This document shows positions 1 to 8,158 of a DNA stretch of 64,000 nt, in pieces. A model generated the notes under the pieces. The model did not search any database and had not been told where the DNA came from. It worked only from the letters and a program-made list of their open reading frames with translations. Both the position numbers and the translations under genes were made by a program. This DNA comes from Spirosoma linguale DSM 74. Its GTDB lineage: Bacteria; Bacteroidota; Bacteroidia; Cytophagales; Spirosomataceae. How positions within the stretch are numbered: the stretch's first letter is position 1; each line of letters opens with the position of its first letter. Where the stretch lies: NCBI GenBank assembly GCA_000024525.1, contig CP001769.1, positions 7,969,001 to 8,033,000 on the forward strand, written 5' to 3'.

Positions 1-506
1 TCGTTGTGTATGCCAATGGACTGGTGACCAAAGTGCTCGGAACCAGCTTTCGGGTTAACGCGCCCGCCGATGCGTCGACAGTGACGGTTGACGTAAAAAC
101 CGGTCGGGTATCGGTCTACGCGAATCAGCCGAGCCGGTTGCAGGACCCCGAATCGAAAGGGATGGTGCTGACACCCAACCAGAAAGCGGTCTTTCATCGG
201 GAAGGGGCCACGCTCGATAAGATATTGGTCGACAGCCCCAGCCTGCTTATCTCCCACAAGGAACTACAGCAGTTCGTCTTTGAAGACGCGCCCATCGCCC
301 GGATTTTCGGGGCAATCGAGCGGGCGTATGGAGTGGATATCATTTTCGATGAAGAGGTGATGCAGCATTGTACCCTGACTTTGAGCCTGGATGACGAAAG
401 CCTTTTTCAGAAACTGGATGTCATTTGTAAAGTGCTCGACGCCCAGTATAAGCTCATCGACGCCCAGGTTGTCATCTACAGCAAGGGGTGCCCGAAGTCT
501 ATCTGA
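1..506 (+). CDS. FecR-family anti-sigma factor, C-terminal part (5' end outside window)
   Basis: The reading frame is open from the first base of the window and ends at 506, so only about 168 C-terminal residues are present; the first methionine-capable codon (GTG at 6) is internal, not the start. The visible part holds the end of the FecR periplasmic domain (TSFRVNAPADASTVTV...VKTGRVSVYA) followed by a DUF4974 domain (FEDAPIARIFGAIERAYGVDIIF...). FecR proteins span the inner membrane and pass a signal from a TonB-dependent receptor to an ECF sigma factor. The gene lies 179 bp upstream of a SusC protein that carries the matching STN signalling domain, so the two probably form one cell-surface signalling unit. 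The ECF sigma gene is expected just outside the window. Confidence 0.9.
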   Translation, partial: VVYANGLVTKVLGTSFRVNAPADASTVTVDVKTGRVSVYANQPSRLQDPESKGMVLTPNQKAVFHREGATLDKILVDSPSLLISHKELQQFVFEDAPIARIFGAIERAYGVDIIFDEEVMQHCTLTLSLDDESLFQKLDVICKVLDAQYKLIDAQVVIYSKGCPKSI

Positions 507-685
507 TTGCCTGAATCAACTCAACCTTTAACCGTATATAATCACGCAAAATGAAGCTGTCTTTTAAACTCAGAGCGCAGCGTATACAGGGTTTAACTAT
601 TTAAAGGTCAATAAATAACGAGCGGGTGCTCTATGCTCATTAATGTTCCTTTGTTCTCAACGATAAACGAAAACCAGTCAAGCCA

Positions 686-3600
686 ATGAAAAAACCAATA
701 CCAGTTCAAACCCTGCTTTATTATATGAAACTCTCGGTGGTACAGGTGTGTCTGGCCATAACGTTCACGGGTGTTTCGCTGGCACTCGATGTTACAGCTC
801 AGGAGATATTGACGAAACGGGTAAGCTTCCGGCTGGAAAATCAGGGCTTACGCAAGGTGTTTAAGGAAATCGAACAGCAAACCAACATTCGATTCGCCTT
901 TCGGTCGCAGGTGATTCCCTTCGATCAGAAAACGACCGTCATCGCGTCGAACGAACCACTGGGTGATGTGCTGAACAAGGTGGTTAAACCGCTCCGGCTC
1001 CGCTACGAAGTGGTAGGCCGTCAGATCATCATCAGCCCTGTTTCCCAACCGGCCCAGCCGGAGGCTTCGCTGCAACGTATCAACGGACGTACGGATTTGT
1101 TGGCTGCGGCTGAGCAGACCATTACGGGCACCGTATCGGACGAAGCGGGCGTAACCCTGCCGGGGGTAAGTGTGGTCATAAAAGGCACCACCCGCGGCAC
1201 CTCCACGGATGCCGATGGCGCGTTTCGGCTCGTTGTGCCCGATGCCCAGGCAGTACTGGTGTTTTCCTACGTTGGCTACGAGCCGCAGGAGGTGGGCGTT
1301 AGCAACCAGACTTCTTTCAAAATCACCTTGAAAGCCGATAGCAAATCCCTCAACGAGGTGGTGGTCGTCGGCTATGGTACGCAGAAAAAAGCCGACCTCA
1401 CCGGCGCTATCGCGACCATATCGGCAGAGAAGCTAAAGAGCCGGCCCGCCGTGTCTTATGGCGAAGCGCTGGTGGGCCAAATGGCCGGGGTACAGGTGCA
1501 GCAAACCAACGGCGCTCCCGGTGGCGAAGGGCTAACGATTCGGGTGCGGGGTACAGGCTCTATTTCGGCTACCAGCTCGCCCCTTTATGTGATCGACGGC
1601 TACCCGATTGACGGCAACGCGTTTTCGCTCGTAAATCCGTCGGATGTTGAAAGTATTCAGGTGCTGAAAGATGCTTCGTCCACGGCCATTTACGGCTCGC
1701 GCGGGGCCAATGGTGTCGTGATCGTGACCACCAAGAAAGGGAGCGTTGGCACACCAACCATTTCTTACAATGCCTTTTACGGCATTCAGCAGGTGGCGAA
1801 GAAAATGAACGTCATGAATACCCGCGAATACCTCCAGTTTTTCAAGGACGGTCATAATCAGGCCTGGCTGGACCGGGCACCCATGCCCGGCGACGCACCC
1901 CACACCATCAATGACCCGAATTCTATCCGGGAAAAATATACCAACTCCAGCTTCTACGTTATTCCCGAAAGCTTTAACGATCCCAACAACTTTGCGGACA
2001 TCAACTGGCAGGACCAGATTTTCCGGACAGCACCTACCCAGCGGCACGAGCTATCCGTAACGGGGGGCGTCGACAAAACGCGGTATGCCGTGTCGGGTGG
2101 CTACACCAACCAGCAGGGTATTCAGATCAACAGCGACTACAAACGGTATAATCTGCGCACCAACCTCACCTCCAACCTGAGCAAAAAGCTGGAAGTGGGG
2201 GTGTCCATCAGCGGTTATTATTCGGAAAACAACAATGTAGACAACGGCAAAGACAGCCCCTTGTCCTACTCCGTCTACCTGCCCCCGATTTATCCCCTTC
2301 GCAACCCCGATGGCACGTACGGCTCGCAGGTACGCAACCCGGAAATCTGGGCGGGCGACGTAGCCAACCCGGTTGGTATCGCTTCCGCTATTACGAACTA
2401 CACCAGCCGCAACGGCTTCATTGCGTCGGCCTACGGTCAATACGAAATCATCGACGGCCTGCGGTACCGGATAAGCCTGAATGGCACCATGGAGAACCGG
2501 CGGCTGAAATACTACCGTCCTTCGTATGTGGATCTAGACGGCTCGCGGGCACCCCGAACGGCCGACGCCCGCAATGAAACCTGGCTCGACCGCAACTGGC
2601 TGATCGAACACACGCTGAATTATACCAGAACCCTGTTTACTAAACACAGCATCAATCTGCTGGCGGGCTACACGGCCCAAAAGTCGTATGGCGAATATGC
2701 GCGGGTCAATGCCCAGAACTTTCCCAACGATGTGGTGCGTACGCTGAGCGCGGGTCAGATCGTGGGCGGGACCAATACGGAATACCAGAACTCACTGATT
2801 TCCTATCTGGGCCGCTTCAACTATGCCTACGACGATAAGTACCTGCTGACGGCCAGCATACGAACCGACGGCTCGTCCCGCTTCGGGTCCAACAACAAAT
2901 GGGGTACGTTCCCGTCGGTTTCGGCAGGGTGGCGGGTGAGCGGGGAGTCGTTCATGCGCGACGTTCGCCCCATCAGCGACCTGAAAATTCGGGCTAGCTG
3001 GGGTCTGGTGGGTAACAACCGCATCGGCGATTACGACGCCATTGCCCGCACCGGCAACAGTTATAACGTCCTTAATAATACGCTGGTCAATTCGGTCGAT
3101 CCGATCAACTACCCCAACCCCGACCTCGGCTGGGAGAAAACCCGGCAGTGGAACATCGGTTTTGACTTGGGGCTGCTCAACGAACGCATCCGGCTCGAAG
3201 CCGACTTCTACAACAGCCGCTCCGTCGACCTGTTGCTCAGCGTTCCGGTTCCTACGCTGACCGGCTACGCCACCCAGTTGCAGAACATCGGCCAACTGGA
3301 AAACAAGGGCATGGAATACATGGTCCGGTCGCGCAACCTGGTTGGCGCGTTCAAATGGTCGACGGATGCTAATATCTCTTTCAACAAGAATAAGGTACTG
3401 GCACTCGGTCCCGACAAACGGCCTATTTATGCCGGAGCAGCCAATGCGGGCAATACCTTTATTACGACCATCGGGCAGCCCATTGCCACGTTTTTCGGCT
3501 ATAAGTACGACGGTATTTTCAAAAATCAGGCCGAGCTGGATGCGGCTCCGCACCTGGCCAACGACCACCCCGGCGACCCACGGTATGTCGATACAAACAA

Positions 3601-4153
3601 AGACGGGGTTATCAATGCCGACGATAAAACCTTTCTGGGAAACAACCAGCCCAATTTCATCTTTGGCTTTAGCAATGATTTTTCCTACAAAGGCTTCGAC
3701 CTCAACCTCCAGCTGACCGGTTCGCAGGGGGCCAAACTGTTCAGCTTCTTTAACCGGATGGTGGGGATTTATCATGGCGACCGCAATGGGCTTGTTAAGT
3801 TAAATGACCGCTGGCGTTCGGAAACAGAGCCCGGCTCGGGCGATATTCTGCGGGCCAACCGTGATCCCAAAGGGCTGCAAAAAGAACCGTCGAGCTACTG
3901 GGTGGAAGATGGCTCGTTTGTACGCATCCGGAATGTATCCCTCGGCTATAATTTTAACAGTACCCTCCTCAAGCAGCTGCGGCTCAAAGGACTGCGTGTT
4001 TACGTAACGGGGCAGAATCTGTACACCTTCACGAAGTATCCCGGTTTCGATCCGGAAACGAGCAGCGAAGGCGGCAGTCTGTCGCGCGGGGGGGACTACC
4101 TGGGGTATCCGTCGGCCCGTACCCTCATTGCTGGTCTTAACGTAACGTTCTAA
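686..4153 (+). CDS. SusC/RagA-family TonB-dependent outer-membrane receptor with STN domain
   Basis: This 1155-residue protein imports a ligand, probably an oligosaccharide, through the outer membrane with energy from TonB. A signal peptide ends near residue 39. An STN (secretin/TonB short N-terminal) domain follows at about 45-115, then a carboxypeptidase-regulatory-like beta domain at about 146-225, the VVVVGYGTQKKADLTGAI linker, a plug with the SusC signature (SSPLYVIDGYPIDG; AIYGSRGANGVVIVTTKKG), and a 22-strand-type barrel ending in phenylalanine. The STN domain and the upstream FecR gene indicate ligand-dependent trans-envelope signalling. The SusD partner begins 25 bp downstream. The start ATG at 686 gives a normal signal peptide. 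The substrate cannot be read from the sequence; the DUF1080 and Gfo/Idh genes that follow suggest a glucoside. Confidence 0.95.
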   Translation: MKKPIPVQTLLYYMKLSVVQVCLAITFTGVSLALDVTAQEILTKRVSFRLENQGLRKVFKEIEQQTNIRFAFRSQVIPFDQKTTVIASNEPLGDVLNKVVKPLRLRYEVVGRQIIISPVSQPAQPEASLQRINGRTDLLAAAEQTITGTVSDEAGVTLPGVSVVIKGTTRGTSTDADGAFRLVVPDAQAVLVFSYVGYEPQEVGVSNQTSFKITLKADSKSLNEVVVVGYGTQKKADLTGAIATISAEKLKSRPAVSYGEALVGQMAGVQVQQTNGAPGGEGLTIRVRGTGSISATSSPLYVIDGYPIDGNAFSLVNPSDVESIQVLKDASSTAIYGSRGANGVVIVTTKKGSVGTPTISYNAFYGIQQVAKKMNVMNTREYLQFFKDGHNQAWLDRAPMPGDAPHTINDPNSIREKYTNSSFYVIPESFNDPNNFADINWQDQIFRTAPTQRHELSVTGGVDKTRYAVSGGYTNQQGIQINSDYKRYNLRTNLTSNLSKKLEVGVSISGYYSENNNVDNGKDSPLSYSVYLPPIYPLRNPDGTYGSQVRNPEIWAGDVANPVGIASAITNYTSRNGFIASAYGQYEIIDGLRYRISLNGTMENRRLKYYRPSYVDLDGSRAPRTADARNETWLDRNWLIEHTLNYTRTLFTKHSINLLAGYTAQKSYGEYARVNAQNFPNDVVRTLSAGQIVGGTNTEYQNSLISYLGRFNYAYDDKYLLTASIRTDGSSRFGSNNKWGTFPSVSAGWRVSGESFMRDVRPISDLKIRASWGLVGNNRIGDYDAIARTGNSYNVLNNTLVNSVDPINYPNPDLGWEKTRQWNIGFDLGLLNERIRLEADFYNSRSVDLLLSVPVPTLTGYATQLQNIGQLENKGMEYMVRSRNLVGAFKWSTDANISFNKNKVLALGPDKRPIYAGAANAGNTFITTIGQPIATFFGYKYDGIFKNQAELDAAPHLANDHPGDPRYVDTNKDGVINADDKTFLGNNQPNFIFGFSNDFSYKGFDLNLQLTGSQGAKLFSFFNRMVGIYHGDRNGLVKLNDRWRSETEPGSGDILRANRDPKGLQKEPSSYWVEDGSFVRIRNVSLGYNFNSTLLKQLRLKGLRVYVTGQNLYTFTKYPGFDPETSSEGGSLSRGGDYLGYPSARTLIAGLNVTF

Positions 4154-4178
4154 TCACTTTCTGCTCAACCAGTTACCC

Positions 4179-5687
4179 ATGAAGCGATTTATCCTATTGG
4201 CCCTGCTTACCACGGCCTCTTTTTCCTGCCGAAAGGAGTTTATTGATCTCCAGCCCATTTCGGAAATGAACGCGGGGACATTTTACAAGACCGAACAGGA
4301 CATGAACCAGGCGGTCATGTCGCCGTATGCTTCCCTGCGGTCTTTGTATAATCAGCCGTTTATCTACGTGAGCGAAATCCGTTCGGACAATACCACCTTC
4401 TCGTGGGTTCCGGGCAACTCCAAAGACATGACCTCCATCGACAATTTCGGAGACGTGCTGCTGTCGGATAACGGCTTTGTGCTGACCGTCTGGAACAACG
4501 CCTACAACACCATTCTGCGCTGCAACCTCGTGCTGGACAAGATCGACGCGGTTACGTTCAAAGACCCGAAGCTGAAAGAGCAGTACAAAGCGGAGGCAAA
4601 ATTCATTCGGTCACTCATGTATTTCTGGCTGGTACGCGTGTATGGCGATGTGCCAAAAGTCGAGAAGCAGTTGTCGGTAAACGAGGCTTATACGCTGGGC
4701 CGGGCACCAGCACAGGAGATTTATGACCTGATTGTGGCCGATCTGAAATTTGCCGAAGCCAACCTGCCCGCTTCCTACGCAGCCGTCGATAAAGGGCGCG
4801 TAACGCTGGGTGGGGCTAAAGGACTGCTCGCCAAGGTGTACATGACCATGGCCGGGTATCCGCTCAAAAAAGGCGCGGCTTATTACGCCCTGGCCGAAAC
4901 GAAAGCGCTGGAAGTGATCAACAACCCGCAGTATTCGCTCGTCCCGGATTACAAAACGTTGTTCGACGTCACCAAGAAAAACAGCTCCGAGTCGTTGTTT
5001 GAAGTGCAGTATAAAAAAGGCGGCACCAGCACGGGCAGCCCCTGGAACAACGATTTTGCACCCCGGTTCTCGAACAAGGAAGTCGTTCTGGTGGGCGATA
5101 AGAGTGGCTTTAATGCCCCAACGCCCAGCATATCCAACGCCTACGAAGCCGGTGACCCGCGAAAAGCTATTTCCATGAGCGACGGCTACGTGTCTACTGC
5201 AACGGGTAAACCCGTCAACGAGAAGTACGTGAAGAAGTATTACGACGTGTCGTTCAGCGGTTCGGATAATGATAACAACTGGATCGAACTGCGACTGGCG
5301 GATGTCTATTTACTGTACGCTGAAGCTCTGGTTCGGCAGGGTAAACAACAGGATGTGGCGCTGACGTACCTCAACAAAATCCGTCAGCGGGCCAGAAACA
5401 GCACTGGCGCTGGACCGGGTATATTACCCGATTACAAACCTTTTACGACTGATGCCGACTTTCTGCTGGCTATCGAGAAAGAACGGCGCGTCGAACTGGC
5501 CTTCGAAAACCATCGGTGGTTCGATCTGGTCAGAACCGAACGGGCCAAAGAAGTGATGACGCAGGAGCAAAAAGAGCAAACGGGCTTCAACCCGACGGCC
5601 TGGAGCGACAACATGCTGCTGTTCCCGATTCCGCTTCAGGCCATTCAGGCCAACCCCGAGAAAATCAAGCAGAACCCCGGCTATTAA
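4179..5687 (+). CDS. SusD/RagB-family surface glycan-binding lipoprotein
   Basis: This 502-residue outer-membrane lipoprotein should cap the SusC barrel and deliver ligand to it. The signal peptide ends in a lipobox with Cys17 (TTASFSC). The N-terminal SusD-like domain (QPISEMNAGTFYKTEQDMNQAVMS) and the TPR-containing RagB/SusD domain (YKAEAKFIRSLMYFWLVRVYGDVP; LRLADVYLLYAEALVRQG; YLNKIRQRA; FLLAIEKERRVELAFENHRWFDLVR) are clear, and the protein ends in the usual 'IPLQAIQANPEKIKQNPGY' style. Length and order after SusC are typical. The next gene starts 4 bp after the stop, so the four genes from 686 to 7764 are very likely co-transcribed. Confidence 0.95.
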   Translation: MKRFILLALLTTASFSCRKEFIDLQPISEMNAGTFYKTEQDMNQAVMSPYASLRSLYNQPFIYVSEIRSDNTTFSWVPGNSKDMTSIDNFGDVLLSDNGFVLTVWNNAYNTILRCNLVLDKIDAVTFKDPKLKEQYKAEAKFIRSLMYFWLVRVYGDVPKVEKQLSVNEAYTLGRAPAQEIYDLIVADLKFAEANLPASYAAVDKGRVTLGGAKGLLAKVYMTMAGYPLKKGAAYYALAETKALEVINNPQYSLVPDYKTLFDVTKKNSSESLFEVQYKKGGTSTGSPWNNDFAPRFSNKEVVLVGDKSGFNAPTPSISNAYEAGDPRKAISMSDGYVSTATGKPVNEKYVKKYYDVSFSGSDNDNNWIELRLADVYLLYAEALVRQGKQQDVALTYLNKIRQRARNSTGAGPGILPDYKPFTTDADFLLAIEKERRVELAFENHRWFDLVRTERAKEVMTQEQKEQTGFNPTAWSDNMLLFPIPLQAIQANPEKIKQNPGY

Positions 5688-5691
5688 ACGA

Positions 5692-6408
5692 ATGAAACGA
5701 AAAAGCAAACACATACGGCTCAGTTGGCTGGTCATCTGGATGATGGTTTCAGCCTCAGTATTCGCCCAGCAAGCCAATACGTTGACGCGTCAGGAGAAAA
5801 AAGACGGCTGGGCGCTACTGTTCGACGGGGTCAGCACGGCTGGCTGGACTACCTCCGGCGGCAAGCCGGTTCCGGCTGGGTGGGTAGCCGAAAACGGGAC
5901 GCTCACGGCCAAAAAAGGCGCCAAAGGGGGAGATATCATTACCGCCGGTGAATACGCCGACTTTGATCTGAAGTTCGACTACAACATCGAAACGGCAGGT
6001 AATAGCGGGGTCAAGTATTTCTATACGAACTACCAAACGGGCGGCAAACTGGGTATGGAGTACCAACTGCTGGACGACAAACTGGCCGAAGACAACAAAA
6101 AGGAGAATCACCTCACGGGCTCCTTTTATGATGCCATACCGCCCGATGCGTCGCGCAAAAAGGTGAATGAGCCTGGTCAGTGGAATACTGTACGTATCGT
6201 GTCCAAAGGCCGACAGGTCGAGCATTGGCTCAATGGGGTCAAGATTCTGGAATTTACGCGGGGTAGTGCGCCTTTCACGGAAGCCGTAGCGTTGAGTAAA
6301 TTCAACAAGACAGTACCTGCCTTCGGAACGGTCGAGAAAGGCCATATTCTCTTGCAGGAGCACGGGAGTGAAGTTTCATTCAGGAATATCAAAATCAAGG
6401 CGTTATAA
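5692..6408 (+). CDS. DUF1080 (3-keto-disaccharide hydrolase-like) secreted protein
   Basis: This 238-residue protein carries one concanavalin-like jelly-roll of the DUF1080 family (about residues 38-236: GWALLFDGVSTAGWTT, DFDLKFDYNIETAGNSGVKY, WNTVRIVSKGRQVEHWLNG, HILLQEHGSEVSFRNIKI). The Pfam family is named 3-keto-disaccharide hydrolase: characterised members cleave glycosides already oxidised at C3. An N-terminal signal peptide (to about residue 25, VSASVFAQ) places it in the periplasm or outer membrane. It sits 4 bp after susD and 9 bp before an exported Gfo/Idh/MocA oxidoreductase, which would supply the 3-keto substrate. The family assignment is firm; the substrate is inferred from context only. 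Confidence 0.88.
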   Translation: MKRKSKHIRLSWLVIWMMVSASVFAQQANTLTRQEKKDGWALLFDGVSTAGWTTSGGKPVPAGWVAENGTLTAKKGAKGGDIITAGEYADFDLKFDYNIETAGNSGVKYFYTNYQTGGKLGMEYQLLDDKLAEDNKKENHLTGSFYDAIPPDASRKKVNEPGQWNTVRIVSKGRQVEHWLNGVKILEFTRGSAPFTEAVALSKFNKTVPAFGTVEKGHILLQEHGSEVSFRNIKIKAL

Positions 6409-6417
6409 GTCAATTTC

Positions 6418-7764
6418 ATGCAGAACAGACGTGATTTTATCAAGAAAGCAGCTGCCGGTTCGGTAGGCATGGCCGTGGGCGGAACCGCCTTTGGCTTCAG
6501 CGCCAAAAGCTACAACCGAATCATTGGGGCCAATGAGTTGGTGCGGGTCGCCACTATTGGTGTCAACAGCCGGGGCAACAGCATGGGCGGCACCATTGCA
6601 GGTCAGAAATTCGCCGAGGTGGGTACCGTTTGCGACGTGGACGAACGCGCCATCCCGAAGGCGATTGAAACCATCCTGAAAACCAAACAAACCCTGAAGC
6701 CCAAGTCCGAAAAAGACTGCCGACGGGTGCTGGAAGACAAGTCCATCGACGCTATTTACATCGCCACCCCCGACCACTGGCACGCTCCGCTGGCGATTAT
6801 GGGGTGCCAGGCCGGTAAACACGTGTACGTCGAGAAGCCGTTGAGTCATAATCCACGGGAAGGTGAGATGGCCGTTGCTGCCGCCCGCAAATACAACCGG
6901 GTGGTTCAGATGGGTGCCCAACGACGGTCGGCGCCTACCCTGACGAAGGGCATCGAGGAACTGCACAACGGCGTTATTGGCCGGGTGTATCTGGCCAAAA
7001 CATGGTACACCAATAAACGCAAAGCTACGAACCTGAAACCGGGAACGGTGCCGTCCTGGCTCGACTATGATTTATGGCAGGGCCCCGCGCCACGGATGCC
7101 TTATCAGGAAGGACTCATTCACTACGACTGGCACTGGTTCTGGCACTGGGGTACCGGCGAAGCCCTCAACAACGGCACCCACGAGGTCGACGTGGCCCGC
7201 TGGGGACTTGGCGTCGATTTTCCAACGCGGGTCAGTTCTGTAGGTGGCCGGTACGAGTTTAAAGATGACTGGCAAACTCCCGATACACAGATCGTTATTA
7301 TGGATTATCCGAACCGGGTGTCCCTAATGTGGGAATCCAGAAGCTCCAACGGGCGGAAGATCGAAGGACTGGATCGTGGCATTATTTTCTACGGCGAAAA
7401 CGGAAGTCTCGACACCGGCGGAGACAGCTACAAGGTCTATGACCTGGACGGAAAACTGGTCAAGGACGTGAAACCCACCGTGGCCGAAAGCGACATGCAG
7501 GGACGGAACACGGCCAGTCCCAGCTTAGGCATGGATAGCCTGCACGTAGCCGATTTCCTCGACGCGATCAAGAACAACCGTCGTCCCAACTGCGACGTTG
7601 AACTGGGTTATAAGAGTGTGGTAGCCATGCAATTGGGCAATATTGCCTGGCGGGTTGGCCGGGATCTGAAAATCGACCCGAAGAACGGCCATATTCTGGA
7701 TGATAAAGAGGCTCAGAAACTTTGGGGCCGCGACTACGAGAAAGGCTGGGAACCTAAAGTTTAA
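6418..7764 (+). CDS. Gfo/Idh/MocA-family oxidoreductase with Tat signal
   Basis: This 448-residue NAD(P)-dependent sugar oxidoreductase starts with a twin-arginine signal (NRRDFIKKAAAGSVGMAVG), so it should be exported already folded with its bound cofactor. The Rossmann part starts near residue 42 (VRVATIGVNSRGNS). The family's Glu-Lys-Pro motif is at 139-141 (HVYVEKPLSHN), followed by the C-terminal beta-sheet substrate domain (GTGEALNNGTHEVDVARWGL). Exported Gfo/Idh proteins often neighbour DUF1080 hydrolases in Bacteroidota, and oxidation of a sugar hydroxyl to a 3-keto group is the likely role. The stop at 7764 is followed by a long gene-free region with a strong inverted repeat, a plausible operon end. 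Confidence 0.9.
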   Translation: MQNRRDFIKKAAAGSVGMAVGGTAFGFSAKSYNRIIGANELVRVATIGVNSRGNSMGGTIAGQKFAEVGTVCDVDERAIPKAIETILKTKQTLKPKSEKDCRRVLEDKSIDAIYIATPDHWHAPLAIMGCQAGKHVYVEKPLSHNPREGEMAVAAARKYNRVVQMGAQRRSAPTLTKGIEELHNGVIGRVYLAKTWYTNKRKATNLKPGTVPSWLDYDLWQGPAPRMPYQEGLIHYDWHWFWHWGTGEALNNGTHEVDVARWGLGVDFPTRVSSVGGRYEFKDDWQTPDTQIVIMDYPNRVSLMWESRSSNGRKIEGLDRGIIFYGENGSLDTGGDSYKVYDLDGKLVKDVKPTVAESDMQGRNTASPSLGMDSLHVADFLDAIKNNRRPNCDVELGYKSVVAMQLGNIAWRVGRDLKIDPKNGHILDDKEAQKLWGRDYEKGWEPKV

Positions 7765-8158
7765 GCGTATACGGTACGCTGCGCCAGCTGTGTTTAGGTA
7801 CCAAGTAATAATTGCCTGATTTTCATCTGGTTACGGGTGCCAGGCGCGGGTTGAATAAACGCCATATCTTTAAGATATGGCGTTTATTCAACCCGCGCCT
7901 GGCACCCGTTTTCGTTATTAAACGATCGGTTATTAGCGAATACCCAATGACTCATTAACAATTAACCAATCACTTTATAACTAATTACCAATTACTAGAA
8001 ATTTTAAACAATTTGAAATTGCACTTATCTACTGATCATTAGGAACTTATCAACAACTCTGATAAATATACGTAGTCTATTATGTCCATCTATTAAAAAA
8101 TATTTATTTTTCGGTCGATATTCCGTAACTGTATACCAATGTTTATTTTAAGTAACTA
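7765..8158. other. Gene-free region upstream of the giant secreted protein
   Basis: These 394 bp hold a short hairpin just after the stop (AGCGTA/TACGCT around 7765-7781), the 37-bp perfect inverted repeat at 7834-7908, and then about 250 bp of AT-rich DNA up to the ATG at 8159. The AT-rich part contains repeated AATTAACCAAT/TAATTACCAATTA-like words that resemble sequences before 17305 and 31490. No complete TAnnTTTG promoter with a well-spaced TTG was found, and no convincing small gene. Confidence 0.6.
7834..7908. repeat. Perfect 37-bp inverted repeat, hairpin core shared with 27781-27827
   Basis: The arms 7834-7870 and 7872-7908 are perfect reverse complements around a single central base. 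The innermost 29 bp match the hairpin at 27787-27815 except for two substitutions next to the centre. The RNA from either strand would fold into a very stable hairpin. It lies 70 bp after an operon end and is followed by a short T-rich stretch, so it may terminate transcription, but the conserved core suggests a dispersed repeat family. Confidence 0.85.

Noticed and set aside
2792..3775. 327-codon open frame on the minus strand
   Set aside because: It is antisense to the SusC barrel region, with no recognisable motif or start context; the SusC frame is unambiguous.
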